A DNA stretch of 64,000 nucleotides from Rhizobium oryzihabitans (GCF_010669145.1 NZ_CP048632.1:2996501-3060500), one strand, 5' to 3'. Numbered from the stretch's first letter, positions 1-10,843 are shown. The notes: generated by a model from the sequence alone, not told the origin. Numbers and translations: made by a program.

Positions 1-206
1 TCTGTCAGCATGATACGGCCGTTCAGCCAGTTGGCGATGCTCTGCGCCGCCTGCTTGCCGGACGAATCGATGTTTTCCGCCACGGCTTCCGTCGTTACCC
101 GGTGCTGAAGACTGTCGATGTAGAAGGAAAAACCTGCAAAGGCGGCGACGACGAGCGATGACGCCGCAAACAGGATGCGCGTCATGAGATTGGTTTTTTT
201 GGGCAA
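1..206 (-). CDS. Methyl-accepting chemotaxis protein, N-terminus (partial)
   Basis: Only the first 68 codons are inside the window; the gene continues past base 1. A TTG start at 206 is preferred because AGGA lies about 7 bases upstream, while the in-frame ATG at 185 has no ribosome site. The product opens with a short basic stretch, a membrane segment at about residues 9-28, then a periplasmic stretch (HRVTTEAVAENIDSSGKQAA, ending in NWLNGRI). This is the usual beginning of a Cache-type chemoreceptor. The family call rests on this short N-terminus only; a sensor kinase with the same periplasmic fold is possible. Confidence 0.6.
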   Translation of the reverse strand, partial: MPKKTNLMTRILFAASSLVVAAFAGFSFYIDSLQHRVTTEAVAENIDSSGKQAAQSIANWLNGRIMLT

Positions 207-547
207 GCTACACGTCCTTGGGGCCAGATGCGCCCATTCGGCTCATCTTGGAAAATGGTGGGAAAGACATGCCTCAATGGCGGGAATATTCTGCGTCATG
301 CAGCTTATGGTTTGAAAGAACTTCGCGATATTCTAATGGGTAAAGTGAAATGGTAAAATTCGGCTAAATTTGTTTTATGTCATGTCATTTCAGCTGATCT
401 TGAGCCGATGGCGGGCTCAAGGTTCCGGTTTGCGTAAATTTTGATCATTGATCCGCAAAGGTTGCGTGCAGGAAGGGAATATTTTATTCATCAGCCTGCT
501 GCCGTTGCGCAATTCGCGGGCAACGGCCAAAATTCAGGTGAATTACA
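207..547. other. Intergenic region between divergent genes
   Basis: This stretch separates the leftward chemoreceptor from the rightward MATE exporter, so it should hold both promoters. I see no convincing coding frame, hairpin terminator or clear -35/-10 pair. The part around 295-400 is AT-richer than its surroundings. Confidence 0.5.
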
Positions 548-1947
548 ATGTCTTCGTCGGTTGTTGCAGAAACCGTTCCCTCCGGATCGGGGTCGTGGCT
601 TTCGCATTTCAAGGCTACGCTTGCTCTTGGAATTCCGCTTATCGGTGCGCAGCTCGCGCAGCTTGGTATCCATACCACTGACATGGTCATCGTCGGCCAG
701 CTGGGGCGGAAAAACTGGCGGCCATGGTGCTGGCCGGGCAGTTCTTCTTCGTCGTTTTCATTTTCGGCTCGGGCTTTTCCGTGGCCGTCGTGCCGATGGT
801 GGCGCAGGCTTACGGGCAGGGGGATGCGACGGCGGCCCGCCGTTCGCTGCGCATGGGCATGTGGGTGGCAATCGCCTACTGGGTCCTTGCTCTGCCGATA
901 TTCTTCAATGCCGAGCGCATTCTGATCTATCTAGGGCAGAACCCCAATGTCGCGGCGCTGACCGGCCACTATCTCGCCATCGCCAAATTCGGCCTGCTGC
1001 CGGCGCTGCTCTTTTACGTGCTGCGCGGCCTTGTCAGCGCCATCGGGCGTGCCGGCATCATTCTTTATGTCACCATCATCATGCTGGTGATGAACGGCAT
1101 CTTGGCCTATGCGCTGGTGTTCGGCCATTTCGGATTGCCGGCGATGGGCATGAATGGTGCGGCCGTCGTTGCCGTCATCGTCAATGCTTTCAGCTTCATC
1201 TTCATTGTCGCTTATGTGCAGACGCGTGAGGAAACGAAGAAATACGAGTTGTTCGTGCGCTTCTGGCGGCCGGACTGGCATGCGCTTTTCGAAGTGCTGC
1301 GCCTTGGCCTGCCTATCGGCATCACGATCCTCGCTGAAGTGACGCTGTTTGCCGCCGCCTCCATCCTGATGGGGCAGATCGGCACCGTGCAGCTGGCGGC
1401 ACACGGTATCGCGCTCCAGCTTGCGTCCATTGCCTTCATGATCCCGCTTGGTCTCGCCCAGGCGGCAACCGTTCGCGTGGGCATAGCGCGCGGTCAGGGG
1501 GATTTCAAAAACCTCATTCGCGCCTCCATCATGATTTACGCGATTGCCTGCGGCATCGCGATCTGCGGCGGCATCCTGTTTGCGGCCATTCCGGAATTTC
1601 TGGCGAGCTGGTTTCTGGATGCGAAATTGCCGGAAGCGGCGGAAGTGCTCGCCTATGCCAGCAGCCTCGTTGTCATTGCCGGCATATTCCAGCTGGTTGA
1701 CGGCATTCAGGCCGTGACGGCAGGCTTGCTCCGCGGATTGAAGGATGCGCGCATTCCCGCGATGCTGGCGCTGATTTCCTATTGGCCGATCGGGCTGGCG
1801 CTTGCCTGGACCATGGCCTTTCCGCTCGGCTTTGGCGGGCGCGGCGTCTGGTTCGGTTTCGTGATCGGCCTTTCGACGGCGGCGGTTCTGTTGACCGTGC
1901 GCTTCGTCATTCTGGTGAAGCGTGAAATGAAGACGGCCCGCTTTTAG
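548..1947 (+). pseudogene. MATE family multidrug efflux transporter, frameshifted (NorM-like)
   Basis: The start at ATG 548 has AGGTGA 6 bases upstream. The first ~50 codons read as a MATE N-terminus (IPLIGAQLAQLGIHTTDMVI), then the frame is lost near 701-705 and the remaining protein continues one frame back from about 712 to 1947. Adding one G to the GGGG run gives a continuous 466-residue protein (VGQLGAEKLAAMVLAGQ), the normal length for this 12-helix family, which exports cationic drugs in exchange for Na+ or H+. All later helices are intact. A GC-rich hairpin overlaps the stop at 1932-1954 but lacks a T run. The break looks like a missing base in a homopolymer rather than decay. Confidence 0.85.
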
Positions 1948-1977
1948 CGGGCCGTGATCGTTCTGCATGTAACTCTG

Positions 1978-2058
1978 TGTCATCATCCTTGCCCTTGAGC
2001 GAGGATCCATTCCCCCGGGCCCTGATGGATCCTCGGGTCAAGCCCGAGGATGACGCGG
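1978..2058. repeat. Composite palindromic repeat, copy A
   Basis: Two palindromic modules, each reading roughly ATCCTCGGG-spacer-CCCGAGGAT, sit in opposite orientation between the MATE gene and the end of carA. The left module is diverged; the right one (about 2026-2054) is intact. The same unit recurs at 10.8, 49.1 and 62.8 kb. Confidence 0.75.
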
Positions 2059-2075
2059 AGTGTGGGGATGGTCTA

Positions 2076-3281
2076 TCAGCGCTCGGCGAGCGCTGCCTCG
2101 CCTTGTCTCTCGCGCAGCAGGTTGACGAAGCGGCGGAAGAGATAGTGGCTGTCCTGCGGGCCGGGCGATGCTTCCGGGTGATGCTGGACGGAGAAGACCG
2201 GCTTGCCGACGATGCGCAGACCGCAATTCGTGCCGTCGAACAGCGAGATGTGGGTTTCCTCAACGCCATCAGGCAGCGACTTGGTGTCGACCGCAAAGCC
2301 GTGGTTCATCGAGACGATTTCCACCTTGCCGGTGGTGAAGTCCTTGACCGGATGGTTGGCACCGTGGTGGCCCTGGTGCATCTTTTCGGTCTTTGCGCCG
2401 ACGGCGAGGCCGAGCATCTGGTGGCCGAGGCAGATGCCGAAGATCGGCAATTCGCTCTCGATGAGGTTCTTGATGACCGGAACGGCGTATTCGCCTGTCG
2501 CGGCCGGGTCTCCCGGGCCGTTGGAGAGGAACACGCCATCCGGCTTCAGCGCCAGAATGTCTTCGGCCGAAGTCTGGGCCGGAACCACCGTCACCTTACA
2601 GTCGAGACCGGCGAAGAGGCGCAGGATGTTGCGCTTGACGCCGAAATCTACGCAGACGACGTGGTACTTCGCATCGGCTTCGCCGAGCGTGCCGTAACCC
2701 TTGTTCCAGACCCAGGGCGTTTCCGTCCAGGTGGAAGACTGACCGGAGGTCGCTTCAATGGCGAGGTCGAGACCGACGAGGCCGCTCCATGCCTTTGCTT
2801 CCGCCTTCAGCGCCTCGATGTCGAAGACGCCGTTCGGGTCATGGGCGATCACCGCGTTCGGCGCGCCGTTTTCGCGGATCCATGCCGTCAGGGCGCGGGT
2901 GTCGATGCCGCAGAGGCCGATGACGCCGCGGGCCTTCAGCCAGGCGTCCAGATGCTTGACGGCGCGGAAGTTCGACGGGTCGGTGATGTCGGCCTTGAAG
3001 ATGACGCCGACGGCGCCGCGGCGGGCGGCGGGTGTCAGGTCTTCAATGTCTTCCTCATTGGTGCCGACATTGCCGATGTGGGGGAAGGTGAAGGTGACGA
3101 TCTGGCCGAGATAGGAGGGATCGGTCAGGATTTCCTCATAGCCGGTGAGCGCCGTGTTGAAGCAGACTTCGGCCTGTACCTTGCCGGTTGCGCCGATACC
3201 AGTTCCCTCGATCACTGTGCCATCGGCAAGAACAAGCATTGCGGTCGGTTTGCGGGTAGTCCAGGGCGCTGTCTCGGTCAT
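2076..3281 (-). CDS. carA: Carbamoyl-phosphate synthase small subunit
   Basis: The 401-residue product is the glutamine amidotransferase subunit of carbamoyl-phosphate synthase; it releases ammonia from glutamine for CarB, feeding arginine and pyrimidine synthesis. The N-terminal domain begins AMLVLADGTVIEGTGIG and holds GYEEILTDPSYLGQ. The C-terminal class I amidotransferase domain has the nucleophile motif GICLGHQ and the catalytic histidine region HHPEASPGP. The ATG at 3281 is chosen because translation from 3341 adds 20 non-conserved residues, and GGAAC lies just upstream. carB is not in the window. The gene is divergent from yqeY, a common alphaproteobacterial arrangement. Confidence 0.97.
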   Translation of the reverse strand: MTETAPWTTRKPTAMLVLADGTVIEGTGIGATGKVQAEVCFNTALTGYEEILTDPSYLGQIVTFTFPHIGNVGTNEEDIEDLTPAARRGAVGVIFKADITDPSNFRAVKHLDAWLKARGVIGLCGIDTRALTAWIRENGAPNAVIAHDPNGVFDIEALKAEAKAWSGLVGLDLAIEATSGQSSTWTETPWVWNKGYGTLGEADAKYHVVCVDFGVKRNILRLFAGLDCKVTVVPAQTSAEDILALKPDGVFLSNGPGDPAATGEYAVPVIKNLIESELPIFGICLGHQMLGLAVGAKTEKMHQGHHGANHPVKDFTTGKVEIVSMNHGFAVDTKSLPDGVEETHISLFDGTNCGLRIVGKPVFSVQHHPEASPGPQDSHYLFRRFVNLLRERQGEAALAER

Positions 3282-3617
3282 CTCGTTCCGTTTCTGCCGC
3301 TTCGCACCCCGCCTCTTGAAAGGCAGGGGGTAAGGGGCCATTTTTGTCGCAGGCTTCGTGACATAAAGGGGCGCGCGATAAAGCTCGCGTTCCGACCCTT
3401 CGTTAAAATCTCGTGCAGGTGCCGGAAAATAACGAAAGCTGCTTTGGCGGTCAACCGCAGGCTCAAGATTTACGCGGAATTAAACCTTCGTACATTCAAG
3501 GGCTTATGCATTTGATTTGCTTGAGCGGGTTTGCTCGGATATGTCGTTTCGAAAAATAAGGTGGAAAGTTTCCGTATCAAGAAGCTGCGGAACGTGCTTT
3601 CCCAAGGAGAAGAAGAA

Positions 3618-4070
3618 ATGCTGCGCGACGTGTTCGCTAATACTTTGAAGGAATCGCTGAAGGCTCGTGATGCGCGCCGCACATCGACCGTGCGCCTCAT
3701 CCAGACGGCCATCAAGGACCGTGACATTGCCAATCGCGGCGTGGGCAAGGATCCCGTCAGCGATGAGGATATCATGCAGATCCTGACCAAGATGGTGAAG
3801 CAGCGGGAAGAGTCCGCCAGCATCTATGACGGCGCCGGCCGGCCCGAGCTTGCCGCTCAGGAACGCGAGGAAATCGTCATCATCAAGGAATTCATGCCGG
3901 AAGAGATTCCGGCCGAGAAGGTGCGCGAACTGTGCCAGGCCGTCATCAGCGAGACCGGCGCGTCCGGCCTGCGTGACATGGGCAAATGCATGAATGCGCT
4001 GAAGGAACGCTATCCCGGCCAGATCGACTTCGCGAAGGCCTCCGGCGTCGTCAAGGATCTGTTGAAGTAA
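3618..4070 (+). CDS. yqeY: GatB/YqeY domain protein
   Basis: The 150-residue product matches the YqeY family, related to the C-terminal tail domain of the GatB subunit of the tRNA amidotransferase; its own role is not well defined but tRNA binding has been suggested. It opens MLRDVFANTLKESLKARDAR and carries the family features RLIQTAIKDRDIA and EFMPEEI. The ATG at 3618 has a good AAGGAG site; the longer frame from 3531 has none. It is followed by a strong terminator and lies between carA (divergent) and, further on, dnaG. Confidence 0.93.
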   Translation: MLRDVFANTLKESLKARDARRTSTVRLIQTAIKDRDIANRGVGKDPVSDEDIMQILTKMVKQREESASIYDGAGRPELAAQEREEIVIIKEFMPEEIPAEKVRELCQAVISETGASGLRDMGKCMNALKERYPGQIDFAKASGVVKDLLK

Positions 4071-4108
4071 GGATTTGCTGAAGCGGGCTTTTGCCATTCA
4101 GAAGAATT

Positions 4109-4143
4109 AAAGGCGGGGCAGCCACAGGTGCCCCGCCTTTTTT
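4109..4143 (+). terminator. Rho-independent terminator after yqeY
   Basis: The inverted repeat AGGCGGGGC / GCCCCGCCT with a short loop is followed by a T run. Confidence 0.9.
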
Positions 4144-4311
4144 GTGCTGACGACGATATATCGCGGCAGATCAAATGCTGTCATGCGCAGGTATCAAGGG
4201 CCGCGTAGAACCCGGTCCGGACGCGTCAAAGGGGCATCGCGATAGCGCCTTCTGCCTGTCACATCCCGTAAGGCCTCCTCGGCGCAGGACATCAATAACG
4301 GAGCACTTTTT

Positions 4312-4821
4312 TTGAATTTCAGCCTCGATGTAGCATCGCCAGCCGATGCATCCGTTTTCCAAAACCTGATGCAGTTATATACGCATGATTTTTCCCAGTT
4401 CTGGGCGGGGACGCCGCGTGGGGAACTTGAGCAAAATGGCCGATTTCCCGACTATCCACTCGATGCTTATTTCGATCGTCCTCACTGGTCGGCCTTCTTG
4501 TTAAAGGCAGATGAAAGACCTGTTGGCTTTGCACTCATAAATGACGCGAGCCATTCGACGTTGCCTACCGACTATTCCGTCGCCGAGTTCTTCATCGTGC
4601 GTAAGTATCGTGGTCAGGGATTTGGGCTGATTGCGGCGCAAAGACTTTTTCAACAGCATCCGGGAGCCTGGGAGGTCGCTGTCGCCAGAAAGAACGTTGC
4701 TGCACTGAGATTCTGGCAAGGTGCGATCCGCAAAAGTGCGGTTGAAAACAGCATGTCCGAGTTGGACTGGGATCGTCCCGAATGGAATGGCGCCATCATC
4801 CGATTTCATGTCGCGGCATAG
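4312..4821 (+). CDS. GNAT family N-acetyltransferase
   Basis: The 169-residue product has the GNAT fold pattern: a beta strand with FALINDAS, then the acetyl-CoA pyrophosphate-binding motif A as VRKYRGQGFG at about residues 98-107, and a late VARKNVAALRFW segment typical of the C-terminal helix. The substrate cannot be told. The start is a TTG at 4312 with GGAG about 9 bases upstream; no ATG is near. It stands alone between two terminators. Confidence 0.85.
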   Translation: MNFSLDVASPADASVFQNLMQLYTHDFSQFWAGTPRGELEQNGRFPDYPLDAYFDRPHWSAFLLKADERPVGFALINDASHSTLPTDYSVAEFFIVRKYRGQGFGLIAAQRLFQQHPGAWEVAVARKNVAALRFWQGAIRKSAVENSMSELDWDRPEWNGAIIRFHVAA

Positions 4822-5246
4822 GACGGAGCATTGCTAGTCTGGCACCGAAGGACTGCAAACGGATGCTTCCGCATGTTGAGAAAAGTAAAGGCAGGGTAGC
4901 CATGGCTACCCTGCCTTTTTTCTGCCGACGAAAGCGCATTCCGGCGGATCAAAATGCGGTCCTTCACAGGCTTTTTTCGGGGGACGTGCCTGCGGGCGTC
5001 GGCAGATTTATGCGGAGGTTCAAGCACTGCCTTCAGGTATGTTTTTACATTGCCGCAGCGGGCGGCTCAAATTACAAAAACATAATTTTTAGTGATGGTG
5101 CGCTGCCACAAATTTGCCGAAAGCGGCGGCAATGGCGGCTAGGGTTTCATCGTCATGGCCTGTGAATATCGGGTATTGTCTTTCTTTGGGTTGGTGCTCA
5201 CGCCTTTCTGCGCTTATATGAAAGACTGGCCTCGAACAGGTAACCC
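4822..5246. other. Intergenic region upstream of dnaG
   Basis: Apart from the terminator at 4887-4922, I find no convincing gene here. The stretch presumably holds the dnaG promoter; no clear -35/-10 pair stands out. Confidence 0.5.
4887..4922 (+). terminator. Rho-independent terminator after the acetyltransferase gene
   Basis: An 11 bp perfect stem (AAGGCAGGGTAGCC / GGCTACCCTGCCTT) with almost no loop is followed by a T run. Confidence 0.92.
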
Positions 5247-7232
5247 ATGCGCTTTTCCAATTCTTTTCTCGATGAGATACGCGACCGCGTGAACATCTCC
5301 GATGTGATCGGCCGACGTGTGTCCTGGGACAAGAAGAAGACCAACACGCCGCGGGGCGATTATTGGGCCTGCTGCCCGTTCCATGGCGAGAAGAGCCCGA
5401 GCTTTCACTGTGAGGACCGCAAGGGGCGCTACCATTGCTTCGGCTGTGGCGTTTCCGGGGATCATTTCCGGTTTTTGACTGATCTTGAGGGCCTGAGTTT
5501 TCCAGAAGCCGTTCAGCAGATCGCCGATATGGCCGGCATCTCCATGCCGCAGCCCGATCCGCAGGCCGAAAAGCGAGAACGCGAACGCACGTCCTTGCAG
5601 GATGTCATGGAAATGGCGACGCTGTTCTTTCAGGACCAGTTGCAGACGGCGCTTGGCGCGCGGGCGCGGGCCTATCTGCGCGATCGCGGGCTGACCGGGC
5701 GCACCATCGAAACATTCCGGCTCGGCTTTGCACCTGATAGCCGCAACGCTCTCAAAGAACATCTGGCGAGCAAGGGTGTGGCGCGCGAACAGATGGAAGC
5801 CTGCGGACTGGTGGTGCATGAGAACGTGCCGGTCTCCTACGACCGGTTTCGTGACCGCATCATGTTTCCGATCCTGTCGTCACGCGAAAAGGTGATCGCT
5901 TTCGGCGGCCGCGCCATGGCGGCGGATGCGGTGGCCAAATATCTGAACTCCAACGAGACCGAGCTTTTTCACAAGGGCAACGTCCTTTATAATTTCGCCC
6001 GGGCGCGGCGTGCCTCGCAGGCCGCCGGCGGCACGGTCATCGCCGTTGAAGGCTATATGGATGTCATCGCGCTTTATCAGGCGGGCGTTGAAAATGCTGT
6101 AGCACCGCTCGGTACGGCGCTGACGGAAAGCCAGCTCGATCTCCTCTGGAAAATGTCGCCGCAGCCGATCCTCTGCTTCGATGGCGACGGTGCCGGCATT
6201 CGCGCCGCCAATCGCGCGGCGGATCTCGCCCTGCCGCATATCAAGCCTGATCGCTCCGTCAGCTTCGCGCTTCTGCCTGATGGCAAGGACCCGGACGATC
6301 TCGTGCGGCTGGAAGGCCGCGCGCCTTTCGACAGAGTGCTTTCCGAGGCAAAGCCGCTCGCCGCGATGATCTGGAGCCGCGAGACATCATCGATGACCTT
6401 CGATACGCCGGAAAAACGCGCCCAGCTTGAGAGCCGATTGCGGCAGATCGTGGCCGTGATCGGCGATGAGGCCGTGCGGCGGTTTTACCAGCAGGATATG
6501 CGCGACAGGCTGAGTGGTTTCTTCCAGCCGCGTTTCCAGTCATCCGGGTCGCAGGGTGGAAATTTCCGCCGCGATGGCGCTCAGGGAGCCGGTCGCGGTT
6601 TCCAGCGCAACACGTCTGGCAGGGGTGGGGCCATGGCCGCGCCGGCGAGCAGCATCTCGGACCGGTTGGCGCAGTCTGGTCTCGTCAAGGGACATCAGAC
6701 CAAACCTTCGCTCAGGGAAAGCGTTCTCGCCATCACCATCGTCAATCACCCCGAGCTGCTGCTCGAGGAATATGACGAGATCGCCGCGATCGATTACGAA
6801 AACCGCGATTTGCAGCGGCTGTGGTCAACGGTGCTGACCTTTGCGGCGGAAAGTGCTGCCGACATATCGCGGGCAGGCCTGATCGAACGCCTGTCGCTGC
6901 AGGGTTTCGAGGTGCTTTTGAAGACCATGGATCAGCAGGTGCGCAATGCCCGCCTGTGGACGGCCACCGAACAGGCCGCAATGGAAGATGCGCGGGAAGG
7001 ATATGTGCAGGCGCTTTCACTGCATAAAAGGACGAAGTCCCTGCTCTGGCAGAAACGGGAGCTGGAGCGGGAAATAGCCGAGGCGACGGATGACGAGCGC
7101 GGCACGCTTCTGGTGCGGGCGCTGGCGGAAGTTCAGCTTGAAATCGGCCGTATGGAAAATCAGGAGGCGATCATCGACGGTTTCGGGGTCATGTCCGGGC
7201 GGGTAAAGGGCCCTGCATTCGGCCACGGGTAG
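5247..7232 (+). CDS. dnaG: DNA primase
   Basis: The 661-residue product makes RNA primers for chromosome replication. The N-terminal CHC2 zinc domain (residues about 40-70) has CCPFHGEKSPSFHC and the later FGCG cysteine. The Toprim catalytic domain shows VEGYMDVI (about residue 267) and the metal-binding CFDGDGAG (about 310). The C-terminal third is a DnaB-interaction domain, with a low-complexity Gly/Arg/Gln linker at about 430-460. The ATG at 5247 follows GGTAACCC, a weak site. It is followed 395 bases later by rpoD, the usual macromolecular-synthesis pairing. Confidence 0.97.
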   Translation: MRFSNSFLDEIRDRVNISDVIGRRVSWDKKKTNTPRGDYWACCPFHGEKSPSFHCEDRKGRYHCFGCGVSGDHFRFLTDLEGLSFPEAVQQIADMAGISMPQPDPQAEKRERERTSLQDVMEMATLFFQDQLQTALGARARAYLRDRGLTGRTIETFRLGFAPDSRNALKEHLASKGVAREQMEACGLVVHENVPVSYDRFRDRIMFPILSSREKVIAFGGRAMAADAVAKYLNSNETELFHKGNVLYNFARARRASQAAGGTVIAVEGYMDVIALYQAGVENAVAPLGTALTESQLDLLWKMSPQPILCFDGDGAGIRAANRAADLALPHIKPDRSVSFALLPDGKDPDDLVRLEGRAPFDRVLSEAKPLAAMIWSRETSSMTFDTPEKRAQLESRLRQIVAVIGDEAVRRFYQQDMRDRLSGFFQPRFQSSGSQGGNFRRDGAQGAGRGFQRNTSGRGGAMAAPASSISDRLAQSGLVKGHQTKPSLRESVLAITIVNHPELLLEEYDEIAAIDYENRDLQRLWSTVLTFAAESAADISRAGLIERLSLQGFEVLLKTMDQQVRNARLWTATEQAAMEDAREGYVQALSLHKRTKSLLWQKRELEREIAEATDDERGTLLVRALAEVQLEIGRMENQEAIIDGFGVMSGRVKGPAFGHG

Positions 7233-7626
7233 GTGCGGTCGGGAATAATTGAAAGACGTGTGGGGTTGCCTTTTGCGGCAGGCGTCCTAAATAGGGGGTA
7301 GTCTGGTGATAACCCGCAAAATGCGGCCTTTTTTACGAATTTCCTTGGCTGTCTCGCCCGCAAAGGCTTGACGCGACGGGAAATAGCGGGAATCACCATT
7401 TCAGGAAAAGTAAGGTGGAATGGGCCTTGGCGGATAGAAATTGCATGAGCAAGCATTTCCGGGTGCACTGTCTTTGCATTCTGCCTGAGGCTGCCGTGGT
7501 TAATCGGCAATTAAAGATCACTCCGTTAGGTGTCTGACAGTGATTCGCGGCAATCCGCCGGATGCTCAAGGGGCGGACGGCGATGCGGCGGAACAGGTGT
7601 TAGCGTCAGGGAAAGCGACGAGATAG
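7233..7626. other. Intergenic region between dnaG and rpoD
   Basis: There is no convincing gene here. TTGACG at 7368-7373 could be a -35 element but a matching -10 is not clear. No terminator follows dnaG, so read-through into rpoD is possible; an own rpoD promoter in this 394-base gap is likely. Confidence 0.45.
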
Positions 7627-9681
7627 ATGGCAACCAAAGTCAAAGAAAACGAAGAAGCAGAAAACGAACGCGACGGTGCGACGGACGGTCCGCTTCTCGA
7701 TCTTTCGGATGACGCGGTCAAGAAAATGATCAAGGCCGCCAAGAAGCGCGGCTATGTGACGATGGACGAGCTGAATTCCGTTCTTCCGTCCGAAGAGGTG
7801 ACGTCCGAGCAGATCGAAGACACGATGGCGATGCTGTCCGATATGGGCATCAATGTCATTGAGGACGAGGATGCCGAGGAAGCAACCGCCAGCGACGACG
7901 ACAGCGATTCCGACGGTGAAGAGTCCGAAGGCGGCGAACTGGCCCCTTCCGGCGGCACAGCACTTGCGACAGCAAAGAAGAAAGAACCGACCGACCGTAC
8001 CGATGACCCGGTGCGCATGTATCTGCGCGAAATGGGTTCCGTCGAGCTTCTGTCGCGCGAAGGCGAAATCGCCATCGCCAAGCGCATCGAGGCCGGCCGC
8101 GAAACGATGATTTCGGGCCTGTGCGAAAGCCCGCTGACATTCCAGGCGCTGATCATCTGGCGCGACGAACTCAACGAAGGCACGACGCTGCTGCGCGAGA
8201 TCATCGATCTCGAAACCACCTATTCCGGCCCGGAAGCGAAGGCTGCGCCGCAGTTCCAGAGCCCGGAAAAGATCGAGGCGGATCGCAAGGCTGCCGAAGA
8301 GAAGGAAAAGACCCGCAAGCTGCGTGCGCCGACCGGCGACGAGGATGTAACGGATGTGGGCGGCGACGGCCTTCCGCCGGAAGAGGAAGAAGAGGACGAC
8401 GACGAGTCCAATCTTTCGCTTGCCGCGATGGAAGCCGAACTGCGTCCGCAGGTCATGGAAACACTCGACACCATCGCCGACACCTACAAGAAGCTGCGCA
8501 AGCTTCAGGACCAGCAGGTTGAGGCGCGTCTTGCCTGCACCGGTACCCTGTCTTCCGGCCAGGAGCGTCGTTACAAGGAACTGAAGGATCAGCTGATCAC
8601 GGCCGTCAAGTCGCTGTCGCTGAACCAGAACCGTATCGACAGCCTTGTCGAGCAGCTCTACGACATTTCCAAGCGTCTGATGCAGAACGAAGGCCGTCTG
8701 CTGCGCCTTGCCGAATCCTACGGCGTCAAGCGCGACAGCTTCCTCGAGCAGTATCATGGTGCGGAACTCGATCCGAACTGGATGAAGTCCATCGCCAATC
8801 TGGCCGCGCGCGGCTGGAAGGAATTCGCTCGCGAAGAAAGCAACACGATCCGCGAAATCCGCCAGGAAATCCAGAATCTCTCCACGGAAACGGGCATTTC
8901 CATCGCCGAATTCCGCCGCATCGTGTCGATGGTGCAGAAGGGTGAGCGCGAAGCGCGCATCGCCAAGAAGGAGATGGTCGAGGCCAACCTGCGTCTGGTG
9001 ATCTCGATTGCGAAGAAATACACCAACCGTGGCCTGCAGTTCCTCGATCTCATTCAGGAAGGCAATATCGGCCTGATGAAGGCGGTGGACAAGTTCGAAT
9101 ATCGCCGCGGTTACAAGTTCTCGACCTATGCGACCTGGTGGATCAGGCAGGCGATCACCCGTTCGATCGCCGACCAGGCCCGCACGATCCGTATTCCGGT
9201 TCACATGATCGAGACGATCAACAAGATCGTTCGTACCTCGCGCCAGATGCTGCACGAGATCGGCCGCGAGCCGACCCCGGAAGAGCTGGCGGAAAAGCTG
9301 GCCATGCCGCTTGAAAAGGTGCGCAAGGTTCTGAAAATTGCCAAGGAGCCGATTTCGCTCGAAACCCCCGTGGGTGACGAAGAGGATTCGCATCTCGGTG
9401 ACTTCATCGAGGACAAGAACGCGCTGTTGCCGATCGACGCCGCCATTCAGGCGAACCTGCGCGAAACGACCACGCGCGTTCTGGCCTCGCTGACGCCGCG
9501 TGAAGAGCGCGTTCTGCGCATGCGTTTCGGCATCGGCATGAACACCGACCATACGCTGGAAGAAGTCGGCCAGCAGTTCTCGGTTACGCGCGAACGTATC
9601 CGTCAGATCGAGGCGAAGGCGCTGCGCAAGCTGAAGCATCCGAGCCGTTCGAGAAAGCTTCGCAGCTTCCTCGACAGCTAA
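7627..9681 (+). CDS. rpoD: RNA polymerase primary sigma factor, sigma-70 type
   Basis: The 684-residue product directs core RNA polymerase to housekeeping promoters. Region 1.1 is followed by a long acidic insert (about residues 75-270, rich in Glu/Asp and Ala), as in other rhizobial RpoD proteins. Regions 2.1-2.4 are unmistakable around residues 455-515 ([32 protein letters not shown]), region 3 follows, and region 4.2 ends the protein ([19 protein letters not shown]). The ATG at 7627 has GGAAAG about 12 bases upstream. The gene is followed directly by a terminator. Confidence 0.98.
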   Translation: MATKVKENEEAENERDGATDGPLLDLSDDAVKKMIKAAKKRGYVTMDELNSVLPSEEVTSEQIEDTMAMLSDMGINVIEDEDAEEATASDDDSDSDGEESEGGELAPSGGTALATAKKKEPTDRTDDPVRMYLREMGSVELLSREGEIAIAKRIEAGRETMISGLCESPLTFQALIIWRDELNEGTTLLREIIDLETTYSGPEAKAAPQFQSPEKIEADRKAAEEKEKTRKLRAPTGDEDVTDVGGDGLPPEEEEEDDDESNLSLAAMEAELRPQVMETLDTIADTYKKLRKLQDQQVEARLACTGTLSSGQERRYKELKDQLITAVKSLSLNQNRIDSLVEQLYDISKRLMQNEGRLLRLAESYGVKRDSFLEQYHGAELDPNWMKSIANLAARGWKEFAREESNTIREIRQEIQNLSTETGISIAEFRRIVSMVQKGEREARIAKKEMVEANLRLVISIAKKYTNRGLQFLDLIQEGNIGLMKAVDKFEYRRGYKFSTYATWWIRQAITRSIADQARTIRIPVHMIETINKIVRTSRQMLHEIGREPTPEELAEKLAMPLEKVRKVLKIAKEPISLETPVGDEEDSHLGDFIEDKNALLPIDAAIQANLRETTTRVLASLTPREERVLRMRFGIGMNTDHTLEEVGQQFSVTRERIRQIEAKALRKLKHPSRSRKLRSFLDS

Positions 9682-9702
9682 GCTTTTGCTTCCTTTAAAA
9701 TT

Positions 9703-9736
9703 GAACCCGGTCAGTCACCTCTGGCCGGGTTTTTTG
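9703..9736 (+). terminator. Rho-independent terminator after rpoD
   Basis: The inverted repeat AACCCGG(T)CAG / CTGGCCGGGTT is followed by TTTTTTG. Confidence 0.9.
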
Positions 9737-9831
9737 TTTCACGCACTGGCGAACTCTGCGACAAGCCTTATGTGTGAAAACAGGCATTCCGCTTTTATCG
9801 GAAATGCTCCGGTTCGATTTGGTTCGATGAG

Positions 9832-10791
9832 ATGCAACAGGTGTCTGTAAGTAGATGGCGTGGGAAAGGATGGGCAGTGCCCGTCTCCGTGCTGCTGCAT
9901 CTTGCCGTTGTTGCGATTTTTCTTTTCGAATTGCCCGAGCGGATAGCCGAGCCGCAAGAGCCGGAAAGCATCAGCGTCGATCTGGTGCCGCCGCCCGAGG
10001 AGAAGAAAGCGGAGCAATCTCCGCCGGGCGCAGAGAAAGCGAAAGAGGAAAAGCCACAACCTCCGCCACCACCGCCCGCTCCTCCGGCAGAGGAGGCGAA
10101 ACCTTTGCCGCCCATGCCGGCGACGCTGCCCGCTATCGCCATGAGGCCTGAGCAGACGCAGGCCGACCCCGAGGATAAGCCGGGCAAGGTGGAGGAAGCG
10201 GAAAAGACGGAGCCCTCCGAGCAACCCGAAAGTCAGCCTGAAAAAACGGCTGAGGAGAAGCCAGCGCCGGCTGCCGCCAATAGCGACCTTCAGGCTTCCG
10301 CCGAGCAGGGGAAATAGCGGTCTCACCGGTCAAGGAGGAGACTGAGTCAGATCGGGCGCCCGTGCCGCAGGCGAAGCCGACTGAGGAAAAACCTGCAGAA
10401 GCGGCGGAGGAAAAACCTGCGAAACTTCCGGCCGCTAAAAATCTCCTGTCTTCAACGGTTCTTTCACCGGCACAGAGACGGCAGATGTTTGGTGATCTGC
10501 CGCCGCGTCGCCGTATCGTTCAGCTTTGCAGCACGGAAGCCCTGGCCCAAATTCAGGGGCGGGCTTTGCCGCCAGAGGGATGATTCCCTATTCGGACACG
10601 GGGGCAGGATTTCGGGAAATTCGATCGATGCTTCCGGCGGCGCGTTCAATACGGGCAATGGCTGGCATGACGTCTCGTTCCAGTGTGAGGTCGATCTGGA
10701 AAATTATACGGTGACGGAATTCCGATTTAAAATCGGCAACGCCATATCGCCCGAAGATGCAAAAAAGCGGGGCTTCACGAGATTTCAGTGA
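9832..10791 (+). pseudogene. DUF930 domain envelope protein, three frameshifts
   Basis: The first frame gives an N-terminal membrane anchor (VPVSVLLHLAVVAIFLF) followed by a Pro/Glu/Lys-rich periplasmic spacer, as in TonB-like proteins. It stops at 10317. The homologous DUF930 domain then appears in pieces in other frames: LSPAQRRQMFGDLPPRRRIV and CSTEALAQIQ, then RGMIPYSDTG, then the end WHDVSFQCEVDLENYTV. Adding one G to each of the G runs near 10308-10311, 10555-10558 and 10590-10594 joins everything into a protein of 320 residues. The function of DUF930 is unknown; the anchor and spacer suggest a periplasm-spanning role. Confidence 0.75.
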
Positions 10792-10843
10792 GGGTGGTTC
10801 TCAATTCGTCCAGGCTATCGATGAAGGCGTCCAACCTCTCCAT

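Noticed and set aside
1977..3515. Long forward frame opposite carA.
   Set aside because: It runs through the palindromic repeat and over the carA coding strand; the carA protein is unambiguous.
7606..9639. A 677-codon open frame antisense to rpoD.
   Set aside because: It mirrors the codon pattern of rpoD (high GC third positions make the opposite frame open). Its translation is Leu/Arg/His-rich without a recognisable domain.
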